A DNA stretch of 64,000 nt, from assembly GCA_025360015.1 (NCBI GenBank), contig JANYCZ010000016.1:1-64000 (forward strand), in the 5' to 3' direction. Under the pieces are notes generated by a model, which was not told the origin of the DNA, did not search any database, and was given only the letters and a program-made list of their open reading frames with translations. This document shows positions 55,501-63,384 of the stretch, one piece after another. Made by a program: the position numbers and the translations under genes. The stretch is from Verrucomicrobiota bacterium. GTDB lineage: Bacteria; Verrucomicrobiota; Verrucomicrobiia; Verrucomicrobiales; Verrucomicrobiaceae. How positions within the stretch are numbered: the stretch's first letter is position 1; each line of letters opens with the position of its first letter.

Positions 55501-56397
55501 AGCGTGCGTGCGAACGCGGACATCTCCTGCGTGGGTACGCTGAAAGCGGCGCGTGTGAGCGGCGTGGTGGAGGCTGTGCGTGGCCGTATTTTTCAGGAGG
55601 TGAATCTGCTGCCGAATGTGACGGGCATGATTCACCAGGGCGAAAAGCTGCCACCGCCCCCGCCCTCGACCTCGAAGATCGACCAAAAGCTGGCGCTGCC
55701 GCCCATGCTCAAAGACTGGACGTTTGATCTGAAGGTCAAGACGCGTGATCCGGTGGTGATCGCGGGCAATCTGATGAATGGGGCCATCTCGGCGGACATC
55801 GCGGTCGGCGGCACGGGTGCCAAACCTCGAGTGACGGGCTTTGCGAATGTGGACCGGATGTTGCTGAAGCTGCCATTCAGCCTGCTGAAAATCACCAAGG
55901 GCATGGTGACAATGAATCCCGACAATCCCTTCACGCCCAAGCTTGATGTGCGCGGTGAATCGAACGTGGGAAGCAATGACATCACGCTGTATGTCTATGG
56001 CGATGCATCGGATCCAAAAACGCGCTTTACCAGCACGCCGCCACTTTCTGAGGCGGACATCGTGACGCTGCTGGGCACGGGCATGACGCTGGGAGGCGAC
56101 AATGCGCAGATGGCGAGCGAGGCGGTGACGCGCGCGGCCTTTGTCGTGATCGCCGAGACCTACCGAAAAATCTTCCACAAGAAAAAGACGGTGAGCCCCG
56201 ATCCGCCCAAGCTGCACACGACGTTCAATCCTTCAGGTGCGGACCGTGCGGGTGACAGCCTGCAGGCGATGTATGAAATCACACCCAAAGTACGATTCAT
56301 CGGCCGCTTCTCACAGTCAGGGCGCATGAAGGCGCTGCTGGGCTATGTGCTGCGTTTTGGCAAAGCAGCAAGAGCCATGGATGAGGACCCGCAGTAA
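52594..56397 (+). CDS. tamB: TamB-like translocation and assembly module protein
   Basis: 1267 residues: one N-terminal signal-anchor helix (LLLAVLALLVLAVVFHEPLL) and a very long beta-rich periplasmic body of repeating strands, ending with the conserved TamB C-terminus (DUF490), seen in GVVEAVRGRIFQEVNLLPNV, DVRGESNVGSNDITLYVYGD and LSEADIVTLLGTGMTL. TamB forms a lipid-conducting or barrel-assembling bridge from the inner to the outer membrane with an Omp85 partner, encoded by the next gene with no spacing. Confidence 0.88.
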   Translation: MSVPSDSPQKTRRWWRWIKRLLLAVLALLVLAVVFHEPLLRWVVSYGGYRGAEMAGIKLTWQVDGSVLRDLKLSHIEASGSLVEHATIGKVEVNYDAWTFIRTRNLDIVKSVVLKDADVALDLRKLTQDTKVVVKVKQPASGKPPPLVWPKAIDIENVNAVVVLADGRKLTVKGLTLRVGEGMPGIFEIAEFKMEPGDVRVVNVKAQVQWGERTMNIADLDLPYGAKLKSLAVDLSEWDKDAASVKLDVGMGKAAVVVDTLARGLFGGALQANVDVHVKDLSSSELQALKLPEGVAFGPVSVDVHAEGDPLKPMTLAAKGKISIPDVRAGGAMLDSITTTLQVKDGVAKVQELKVLRGVNEVVAELEAKLADDVMKSPWTAKVNAKIADVTQLLAKPPPARGLIELTADATGIGATPMKVAAQVNGTDLGFQSYKLPKLAVLVSLDGKEAKVSVPALMLGVGNRVDLTATMTMEDAMPVEAAWHIQIDDPTALMQTVGLPPQEKPVAAKIATAGKAVFKVNDVMNMVADGDLSVTEGRYGDAPLPLIEMKVNVAKGAAALQPCRIVVDEQNHIELNGKAKLQAPWGFDLKGDIALPVLVSLNPLLAAVKAPAIESGSLAVKLNVSGDARPWRGEGRVEMQAAKVKVAAMPEAADVDLKTTFAGTTAQIETLQAVLGPWKLLTKGKVTEKNASLSELSFWQKDRQLMSGHARAPFDVMQTGVADGVPLDVVLNAHELPIHEIAAAAGIKSVPPGLLSVDVKIGGRLDTTDASVKIGVKKLKAPGLPKSFKPATVDVLATLKANQVELDVKVVQAPLPPLTLKASVPVMLTKLIKQPALAMDLPLKATLDLPESDLSFAREFAPEMVRSVPAKLKLHANVGGTVKAPLIESMIDLNAPEIDFVNADMPSVHDLRVKIHSHDRKVTLENISVMLAGGRVHLGGTLDAANTLDPRFDLKVEAREALVMRNPTSSVRANADISCVGTLKAARVSGVVEAVRGRIFQEVNLLPNVTGMIHQGEKLPPPPPSTSKIDQKLALPPMLKDWTFDLKVKTRDPVVIAGNLMNGAISADIAVGGTGAKPRVTGFANVDRMLLKLPFSLLKITKGMVTMNPDNPFTPKLDVRGESNVGSNDITLYVYGDASDPKTRFTSTPPLSEADIVTLLGTGMTLGGDNAQMASEAVTRAAFVVIAETYRKIFHKKKTVSPDPPKLHTTFNPSGADRAGDSLQAMYEITPKVRFIGRFSQSGRMKALLGYVLRFGKAARAMDEDPQ

Positions 56398-58470
56398 ATG
56401 ACGAAGAACGAAACCAGAATGAGGACTAACAGCCGGTTGCGATGCAACTGGCTGCTTTTGCTGGTGCTGCTTTGTACACTGGAAACCGCGCAGGCCTATG
56501 AGGTGCATTTCAGCCAGACGACGGTGACGGTGGACGGCGTGGAAGCGGCGCAGTGGGAAGACCTGCGCAGCATGCTGATGGACCAGCTCACGCTGAATGG
56601 CAGCGGTGCGCCCGGCGAACCGCTGGCGGATGATCTGGCTTTTTTTGTGCGGCAGCATTTCATCCGTGAAGGCTGGCCAGATGCTGAAACGGCGTGGAAA
56701 ATGGAACCGGGTGGGATTCACCTGACCGTGAAAACAGGCAAGGCCGTGCGCGTGGGAACGGTGACGCTGAAAGGCGAAATGCCGCTGCCTGAAGAAGAAC
56801 TGAAGAAGTACCTGATGAAGCCCACGCTGGAACGTGAGGATGTGGATAAAAAGATGCCGCAGTGGGTGGAGGCGGACATGCAGCAGGGCGCAGGGCTGGT
56901 GCAGCGGCGTCTGCGTGCCGAAGGCTACCTGAATGCGGAAACAACACTGCTATCCGCACCGGAGACCGGCACGGACATGCGGCGGGATTTAACCCTGGAG
57001 ATCAAAGCTGGGCCGAAGTTTATCTTTGGCCAGGCATCCATCACGGGATCGCCGCCGGAGCTGGACAAAAGGATGCAGGCGGAAATGACGGAGGCACGCG
57101 GGACGCCCTTCAATGAAGCGCGGGTGCAGCAAATCCAGAAGCGGCTGGATTCCATCTGCACGGAGCACGGCTGGCTGCACTCCACGACGACGGCGAACTA
57201 TACGCTGGGGAAATCCGGCGGCACGGTGGACGTGGTGTTTCGTGTGCAGGCCGGGGAGCGAGTGAGGATCACCCAAATCACCACGCATGAAGCCTTCAGC
57301 CGTGGCGCCAAGCGCGTGCTGCTGGCGAAGTTCAAGCCCCTGACAGGCCAGATTTACGAAGCAATGGAAGCGGACTTCCTTTTCAAGCGTGCGCTGGACA
57401 CTGGGATGTTTGCGCTGCTGGACACGAAGGTTTTGCCTGACAATGGCAACATGGCCGAGGGCATTCTGCGCATCACGGGTGAAGAAACCAAACCGGTGAC
57501 GGTGGGCTTTGAGCCAGGTTTTGACACCTTCCTCGGACCACAGGCAGGCGTGACTTACAAGAACACGAACTGGCGTGACACGGGCAACACGCTGGCGGCG
57601 GAACTCAGCTACAGCATGGCGGGACCCGTGGGCTTTGTGAGCCTGACCGACCCGGCGCTGTTTAACACCCAGTATTCGGCGACGACACGGCTGGCACTGG
57701 AGCAGTTCAACCGCTTTGAGTATGACCGCGTGGGCACAGCTTTGAGTTTGGATTTGGCACGGCGGGTGAATCCGGCTCTGAGCTATTCGGTGTTCCTCGG
57801 TGCCAACGCGAACACGGTCAGCTCCAAGGTACTCACACTGCCCCAGACAGGCCCCACGAGCTACTCGCTGATGAACGTGGGTGGAAACGTCATGTATGAC
57901 CGGCGGGACAGCGTGGTGCTGCCGAGGAAGGGCTGGTATGTCTCCGGCCGAATCGAAAGCTCCACCGACGCCCTGGGATCAGGCGTGAGCTTTATACGCT
58001 CGGACCTGCGCGGCGCGTGGTACATCCCGATCACCAAAAAGTTCCGCTTCGCCACCGGTGCTGAACTGTCCACGATTCAAGGAGCGACGGCTGATAAAAT
58101 CCCCATCGACAGCCGCGTGTTCAACGGTGGCCCCTACAGCGTGCGATCCTTCGGCATGCGCAAGCTGGGCCCCGTGACGCCGGGTGGCACACCGCTGGGC
58201 GGGACTTCAGCGCTGTTTGCCAGCGTCGAGTTTTCCTATGAAGTCATGACGAATCTCGAATTCGCCGTCTTTGGTGACATCGGCAGTCTGGGCCAGGGAA
58301 ACAACTCCTCACCGCTGTCGTATTCCTCGGACTTCCGCGAGGCCATCGGCGCGGGCCTGCGCTACAAGCTGCCGTTTGGACCGATCCGCATCGACTACGG
58401 GTACAATCCCAACCGCCGTGTAGGCGAGCAGATGGGGTTTCTGCATGTGACGGTTGGGTTCGCGTTCTGA
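56398..58470 (+). CDS. Omp85 family outer-membrane protein (TamA/BamA-like)
   Basis: 690 residues. ATG 56398 directly follows the TamB stop; ATG 56419 in frame would place the start nearer the signal peptide (LRCNWLLLLVLLCTLETAQA). POTRA-like units occupy about 35-375, followed by a 16-strand-type barrel whose signature is the VRSFGMRKLGP (VRG-F box equivalent) and a terminal Phe (GFLHVTVGFAF). The TamB neighbour argues for the TamA role. Confidence 0.9.
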   Translation: MTKNETRMRTNSRLRCNWLLLLVLLCTLETAQAYEVHFSQTTVTVDGVEAAQWEDLRSMLMDQLTLNGSGAPGEPLADDLAFFVRQHFIREGWPDAETAWKMEPGGIHLTVKTGKAVRVGTVTLKGEMPLPEEELKKYLMKPTLEREDVDKKMPQWVEADMQQGAGLVQRRLRAEGYLNAETTLLSAPETGTDMRRDLTLEIKAGPKFIFGQASITGSPPELDKRMQAEMTEARGTPFNEARVQQIQKRLDSICTEHGWLHSTTTANYTLGKSGGTVDVVFRVQAGERVRITQITTHEAFSRGAKRVLLAKFKPLTGQIYEAMEADFLFKRALDTGMFALLDTKVLPDNGNMAEGILRITGEETKPVTVGFEPGFDTFLGPQAGVTYKNTNWRDTGNTLAAELSYSMAGPVGFVSLTDPALFNTQYSATTRLALEQFNRFEYDRVGTALSLDLARRVNPALSYSVFLGANANTVSSKVLTLPQTGPTSYSLMNVGGNVMYDRRDSVVLPRKGWYVSGRIESSTDALGSGVSFIRSDLRGAWYIPITKKFRFATGAELSTIQGATADKIPIDSRVFNGGPYSVRSFGMRKLGPVTPGGTPLGGTSALFASVEFSYEVMTNLEFAVFGDIGSLGQGNNSSPLSYSSDFREAIGAGLRYKLPFGPIRIDYGYNPNRRVGEQMGFLHVTVGFAF

Positions 58471-58471
58471 G

Positions 58472-59377
58472 TCAGGTGGCTGCGGCCTTTCTGCTGAAGC
58501 CGCCCACGACGGTGTGATAGCTGCCCCAGAGCACGAGCACCCCGCCGATGGCCTGAGCGAGCGTGAAGGGCTCGGCAAACAAGGTGATGCTGGCCAGAGA
58601 GATGACGACGGGCACCGTCATCTGGAAGGCTCCGCCTGCCGCGACGGACAGGTAGCGGAAGCCCTCCGTCATGGCCAGCTGACCAACGCTGGCGCACAAA
58701 GCCGCCGCAGTGAGCAGCACCACGTCCATCGTGTTCAGTGAGGTGAAATGGGCCATGGCGAAAGGCAAAGACAGCAGCAGCGCGTAGATGCATTGCGATG
58801 AAAAAATGGTGGCGCTGGTCTCTGTGCGCGTGAGCTGACGGATCACGACGACGACCGCCGCGGCGAGCACCGCACCGGTGAGGCCGATCATCTCATGATG
58901 TCCAAACTGGGCCATCGTCCCCGGTGCCAGACCGGTGAGCAGGCTCAGGCCGGTGAGCGCCAGCAGAATGCCAAAGAGCTTCACCAAGCCGAGCCGCTCA
59001 TGCAAAACGAAGGCGGCCATGATGGCGGCAAAGACGGCCCAAGTGTTGCCGATGAGCGTCGCCTTGCCCGCCCCCAGCGGGCCGATGGTGGTGTAGTACG
59101 CCGCCGTGCCCAGAGCACCGAGCACGCCGCGCGAGGCCAGCAGCCAGCTCTGAAACGAGCGGCGCAGCTTGAGGGTTCCTGAAGGAGCGAAGAGAACGAT
59201 CGTCAAAAGCAACCCTATGGCGGCACGGAAGGTCATGGACATCCACGGGTCTATGTGGCGATGCGATGCGAGGTCTTTCAACAGCAGGGCATTGCCGGAA
59301 AAACAAGTGAGTGAAAGCAGCATCGCCTGCGCGCCGCGCCGGGGATGGTATTGAAGTTGTATCTCAGGAGTGCTCAT
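58472..59377 (-). CDS. EamA/DMT family transporter
   Basis: About 301 residues with ten predicted helices in two EamA halves (first with NALLLKDLASHRHIDPWMSM and a RAAIGLLL helix; second with GLTGAVLAAAVVVVIRQLTR). The frame starts further upstream (59464), but ATG 59377 gives a normal N-terminus. The substrate is unknown; the family exports metabolites or amino acids. It ends one base from the stop of the Omp85 gene, convergent. Confidence 0.85.
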   Translation of the reverse strand: MSTPEIQLQYHPRRGAQAMLLSLTCFSGNALLLKDLASHRHIDPWMSMTFRAAIGLLLTIVLFAPSGTLKLRRSFQSWLLASRGVLGALGTAAYYTTIGPLGAGKATLIGNTWAVFAAIMAAFVLHERLGLVKLFGILLALTGLSLLTGLAPGTMAQFGHHEMIGLTGAVLAAAVVVVIRQLTRTETSATIFSSQCIYALLLSLPFAMAHFTSLNTMDVVLLTAAALCASVGQLAMTEGFRYLSVAAGGAFQMTVPVVISLASITLFAEPFTLAQAIGGVLVLWGSYHTVVGGFSRKAAAT

Positions 59378-59747
59378 GGAGGTGCCGGTCTGAGGGCTAC
59401 CTTCTGGCATCATGTCTGATTGAGTTGTCTCGTGATGATGATCGCGTTTTCGCAGGGTCCCCAAACCGTGGTGTCAGGCATGCCAAAGGGCGCGCACCGT
59501 TTTTACAACGGCACGAATCGCAATTCGGCTGGCAGGTTTGAGGTTCATCAGACACCTGAAGTTGGCTGAGAAATGCGGGAAGTGCAAATCTGATCTTGCC
59601 CAGTTCCCTGCCCTGCATCGTGAAATAAAAAGACGGGCGCAGCGACACCACTCGCTACGCCCGCTTGAATGACTCAAAATATCTTGGAAGATCACTGTCA
59701 ATGCGAGGCGGCGTGCTGAAAGTAGCTGCTGTATCGCAGTCCACCGC
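59378..59747. other. Intergenic stretch between EamA and kelch genes
   Basis: About 370 bp. It holds a minus-strand terminator-like hairpin (59622-59662), and presumably the divergent promoters of the EamA and kelch genes. Short open frames here look random. Confidence 0.55.
59622..59662 (-). terminator. Minus-strand terminator without an adjacent minus-strand gene
   Basis: GGGCGCAGCGA (59635-59645) and TCGCTACGCCC (59652-59662) pair in 11 positions with one mismatch; on the minus strand the stem is followed by GTCTTTTTATTT. The next minus-strand gene upstream is DUF4198, with the plus-strand kelch gene lying between. Confidence 0.7.
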
Positions 59748-60767
59748 ATGAAGGCTCTTCCACTGATTTCCCTCTTTCTGATCGGCTTCAATTCCGGGCT
59801 GACGGCGAACGACGCGCCGCCTGAACTGCCGCTGCCAGTCGCGAGCTTTGGTGCAGCAGGCACGCCGGATGGCACATTGTATGTCTACGGAGGTCACAGT
59901 GGAAAGCGTCACAAGTACAGCCGTGATGAAGTGCACGGTGATTTGTTTTGCTGGAAGCAGGGTGCGGATAAATGGGAGGCTCTGGCCAAGGATGAGCCGG
60001 CACAGGGAGCATCCCTCATTGCCGCAAAGGATGGTGTCATCCGCATCGGTGGCATGGCCGCGCGCAATGCGATGGGCGAAAAGCAGGATCTGTGGTCGAG
60101 CGAGACGGCGGCGCGCTATGACATCTCCAGTGGCAAATGGGTGCCTTTGCCGAAACTGCCGCAACGCCGCTCCAGCCATGACAGCATCGTTTGTGGCAAC
60201 ATCCTCCATGTCATCGGCGGCTGGCGGATGGAAGGTGATGCGGACTCTGTGTGGCATGACATGTATCTGACCCTTGATTTGGCGAAGGCTGATGCGAGGT
60301 GGGAAAGCCATCCGCAGCCATTCAAACGCCGTGCCATCGCAGTGCAGACCCTCGGCACGAAGGTGTATGCCATCGGCGGCATGACTGATGAGGACGAGAC
60401 CACGAGCGCGGTCTCGGTGCTGGATACAACGACCGGCCAATGGAGTGATGGCCCGGCGCTGCCCGCAGAGAAGATCGGCGGTTTCGGCTTTGCCGCTGTG
60501 GTGCATGAAGGGCGGCTGTTTTCCAGTGGTGTGACGGGCCAGCTGCTGGAACTGCGCGGTGACAAATGGGTAGCGGTGGCCAGGCTCGCCCATCCACGGT
60601 ATTTTCATCGGCTGCTGAGCGGCGGAGCTGGAAAGATCATCGCCATCGGTGGTGAGAGCCGCGAGGGTACCAAAGCACCGCCGGAAGCCATCGAACTTCC
60701 AGCAGCAGATTCGCCCCCTCTGCCGGACGAGCCTGTCCCTGCGAGATCTGCGGGCAAGCATCCATGA
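59748..60767 (+). CDS. Secreted kelch-repeat beta-propeller protein
   Basis: 339 residues with a signal peptide (MKALPLISLFLIGFNSGLTA). Kelch blades with paired Gly and spaced Tyr/Trp are seen in GTLYVYGGHSGKRHKYSRD, GVIRIGGMAARNAMG, ILHVIGGWRMEGD and GTKVYAIGGMTDEDE. No catalytic domain is attached. The opposite strand also has a long open frame, but its His/Arg-rich composition marks it as a shadow. It converges on DUF4198 with a 54-bp gap lacking a terminator. Confidence 0.85.
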   Translation: MKALPLISLFLIGFNSGLTANDAPPELPLPVASFGAAGTPDGTLYVYGGHSGKRHKYSRDEVHGDLFCWKQGADKWEALAKDEPAQGASLIAAKDGVIRIGGMAARNAMGEKQDLWSSETAARYDISSGKWVPLPKLPQRRSSHDSIVCGNILHVIGGWRMEGDADSVWHDMYLTLDLAKADARWESHPQPFKRRAIAVQTLGTKVYAIGGMTDEDETTSAVSVLDTTTGQWSDGPALPAEKIGGFGFAAVVHEGRLFSSGVTGQLLELRGDKWVAVARLAHPRYFHRLLSGGAGKIIAIGGESREGTKAPPEAIELPAADSPPLPDEPVPARSAGKHP

Positions 60768-60821
60768 GTTTGAAGATCACCCGAGACAAAATGATGGTGC
60801 TATCGCCGCAGCTGCACCGGC

Positions 60822-61499
60822 CTACTTCTGATCTTTGACCGTCCAAGACAACGAGGCGCTGTGGCTGGTGATGCCGAAGGGAACGCCATTGAAGAAACCG
60901 GGAAGCTCTTCGGAGTACCGGGCGACGGCGAGCAGATACTGGCCGGGCTTGGAGATGTCTGGGGCACGTACATAACCCTCGGCGTCGGCCTGGATTTTTT
61001 GATCGGTCACCTTGGGGGAGAAGAACAGCAGTTCGACATTGCCGAGAGGCTTGCCCCGGAAATACACGCGCGCTTCGCCCGGCTTGCCGGTGGGGACGAC
61101 GTCCATCGTCATCGCAGGCGTACCTGCACCCGCGCCTTCGGGCTGCCAGCGGCAATAAAAAATGGGCGCACGGGCAGGCTTGTCCTCATGCAGCTTGCGC
61201 ACGGTGAACTGTGCTTGGGCGAAGGCTGGCCGGTGGGCTTCGACCTTGCCGAGGAAGAAATGATCCCTCTTTTTGACCACGTCGAAAACCTGCGGCGCGC
61301 CCTTGTCATCCAGCGTCCAGCCGGAGACCTGCACGAAGGCATCGAGATTGCCGGGCGAGACTTCGTATTCATCTCCCCACTGCGCAAACCGCACGGCGAG
61401 GCCGGCATTGTCCGGCAGTTCTTCAATCCAGAGTGAGTGTGCGGAGACTGCCAGAGGCAGCAGGCTGAAAGCAGCGAGAGCGAGGAATGAGCGGATCAT
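60822..61499 (-). CDS. DUF4198 family secreted protein
   Basis: 225 residues from ATG 61499 with signal MIRSFLALAAFSLLPLAVSA followed by HSLWIEEL, the usual DUF4198 mature start. The body is two beta-sandwich parts with GKPGEARVYFRGKPLGNVEL, TDQKIQADAEGYVRAPDISK and a C-terminal LSWTVKDQK. Family members (nickel-transport accessory or carbohydrate-binding-like) are often near metal uptake genes; none is here, so the role is open. comM lies 104 bp upstream on the same strand. Confidence 0.78.
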   Translation of the reverse strand: MIRSFLALAAFSLLPLAVSAHSLWIEELPDNAGLAVRFAQWGDEYEVSPGNLDAFVQVSGWTLDDKGAPQVFDVVKKRDHFFLGKVEAHRPAFAQAQFTVRKLHEDKPARAPIFYCRWQPEGAGAGTPAMTMDVVPTGKPGEARVYFRGKPLGNVELLFFSPKVTDQKIQADAEGYVRAPDISKPGQYLLAVARYSEELPGFFNGVPFGITSHSASLSWTVKDQK

Positions 61500-61603
61500 G
61501 GTGAGCGGGGGATGTTCGCTAATGTCATACATGCAATGCCGGCGCAGTTCTTGCGGCCATTTGTCAGGAACTGTCGTTGTCTTGCGATGGTACGTTAAGA
61601 CGC

Positions 61604-63139
61604 TCACGCCCACATTTTCCGGTCCAGCGTGCGGTAGCCGATGGCTTCCAGCACGTTGTCGGCGCTGATTTTTTCGTGACCGCCGAGGTCGGCCAGTGTG
61701 CGTGCCACTTTAAGAATGCGATCATGGGCGCGGGCGCTGAAATTCATCTCGCTCATGGCGTGCTCGAGGCAGCCCGAGCCTTCGGCATCGAGTTCGCAGT
61801 GCTGTTTGATGAGGCGAGGCGTCATGCTGCTGTTGGCATGAACGCCCGCATTTTTCGCAAAGCGCTGCTGCTGCATGCCACGTGAAGTTTCGACCCGTTT
61901 ACGGATGGGGGCGGAGGATTCACCGCCTTCGCTGGAAGCCAGCGCCTTGTAATCCACGAGCGGCACATCCACATGCAGATCTATGCGATCCAGCAAGGGA
62001 CCGCTGATGCGCTGACGATAACGCTGGATGACAGCCGAACCGCAGCGGCACTCGCGCTTGAGATCCCCGTAGTAGCCACAAGGGCATGGGTTCATCGCCG
62101 CCACGAGCATGAATTTGGCTGGAAAGGTGACGGAGCCTGCGGCCCGCGAGATGGTGACCTTGCCGTCTTCGAGCGGCTGCCGCAGGACTTCCAGAGTGCT
62201 GCGGCGGAATTCGGGCAGTTCATCAAGGAAGAGCACGCCATTGTGACATAGGGAGACCTCGCCAGGACCGGGATTGGTGCCGCCGCCGAGCAGACCGGCA
62301 TCGCTGATCGTGTGATGCGGGGAACGAAAAGGACGCGTGGCAACGAAAGAGCTGCCTTCGCCGAGCAATCCTGCGGCGCTGTGAATCTTGGTGGTTTCGA
62401 TGGCCTCCTCCTCGCTCATGCCGGGCATGATGGTGGGGATGCGTTTGGCGATCATCGATTTGCCGGTGCCCGGCGGCCCGATCATCAAGAGCCCGTGACC
62501 GCCGCTGACGGCGATTTCGATGGCACGGGTCGCATCGGCCTGGCCTTTCACATCATTGAAATCAATGTCGTAATGCGAGACGGCACCGAACAACTCCGCC
62601 GCGCGGCAGGGTTCGGGCGCGATCTCGATGTCCCCTTTGAGGAAGTCCACGACCTCACGAAGATTTTGTGCGCCCACGATTTCGATCCCGGCCACGACGC
62701 TGGCCTCAATGGCAGCACGCTTCGGCACCAGCAAACGTTTGCGTCCTTTGCGCCGTGCTTCGAGCGCGACCGCGAGCAGCCCGCGCACAGGCCGCAGCTC
62801 ACCATTCAGCGCCAGCTCCCCGATCATGGCCGTTTCCTCAAGCATCGCCATAGGGATGCGAGACCGGTGCGCGATCAGTGAAATGGCGATGGGCAGATCA
62901 AAGCCGGGGCCTTCCTTTTTCAAATCCGCCGGAGCCAGGTTCACGGTGGTCACGCCATCATTCATCATGAAGCCGGAGGAGGAAATGGCCGCAGTGACGC
63001 GCTCACGGCTTTCTTTCACCGATGCATCTGGCAGCCCGACGATAAACATTTTTGCCGTGCCTCCGCTGTCATGCGATTCGATCTCCACTTCCATGGCATC
63101 AACACCGACAAGAGTGGCTGAGTAGGTTCTGGCGATCAT
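61604..63139 (-). CDS. comM: ComM/YifB family AAA+ ATPase (Mg-chelatase-like)
   Basis: 511 residues. The N-terminal Lon-protease-like (ChlI) domain begins ARTYSATLVGVDAMEVEIES; the AAA+ core has Walker A MIGPPGTGKSMIAKR, Walker B VLFLDELPEF and SRAAGSVTFPAKFMLVAAMN as sensor 1. A Zn-binding four-Cys loop is visible (NPCPCGYYGDLKRECRCG). The C-terminal Mg-chelatase helical domain ends with IGYRTLDRKMW. ComM is a hexameric helicase aiding branch migration during natural transformation. It is divergent from the 3' signalling gene. Confidence 0.93.
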   Translation of the reverse strand: MIARTYSATLVGVDAMEVEIESHDSGGTAKMFIVGLPDASVKESRERVTAAISSSGFMMNDGVTTVNLAPADLKKEGPGFDLPIAISLIAHRSRIPMAMLEETAMIGELALNGELRPVRGLLAVALEARRKGRKRLLVPKRAAIEASVVAGIEIVGAQNLREVVDFLKGDIEIAPEPCRAAELFGAVSHYDIDFNDVKGQADATRAIEIAVSGGHGLLMIGPPGTGKSMIAKRIPTIMPGMSEEEAIETTKIHSAAGLLGEGSSFVATRPFRSPHHTISDAGLLGGGTNPGPGEVSLCHNGVLFLDELPEFRRSTLEVLRQPLEDGKVTISRAAGSVTFPAKFMLVAAMNPCPCGYYGDLKRECRCGSAVIQRYRQRISGPLLDRIDLHVDVPLVDYKALASSEGGESSAPIRKRVETSRGMQQQRFAKNAGVHANSSMTPRLIKQHCELDAEGSGCLEHAMSEMNFSARAHDRILKVARTLADLGGHEKISADNVLEAIGYRTLDRKMWA

Positions 63140-63213
63140 TCTGCGTGGAGTATCAAGAAGTTCAAGAAGAGAGCAAGCAGACGATTGAAACCAGGATCGG
63201 CATGAGGGGTCTC

Positions 63214-63229
63214 CCCCGCAGCTGCGGGG
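63214..63229. promoter_or_regulatory. 16-bp perfect palindrome between comM and next gene
   Basis: CCCCGCAGCTGCGGGG is a perfect palindrome in the 245-bp divergent region, 75 bp from the comM start and 155 bp from the next gene. It could be a dimeric regulator site or a short intergenic element; no T-run follows. Confidence 0.4.
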
Positions 63230-63384
63230 AATGACGGCCCGGCATGAGCGGCGATTGTTGTGAACCCCTTTTTCTCCAGCATGTACCGCCTACTCCACCA
63301 AGCCATCGAAACCCGTCCCGCCGTCAGGCGTGGTCCTGATTTACGTGTCGATAACGTTGTTGATTTGATGTCTGAAGCAGGGCC

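Noticed and set aside
59655..60761. Minus-strand open frame of 368 codons opposite the kelch gene
   Set aside because: Tempting because a minus-strand terminator follows it, but the translation is a His/Arg-rich shadow while the plus strand shows clear kelch repeats and a signal peptide.
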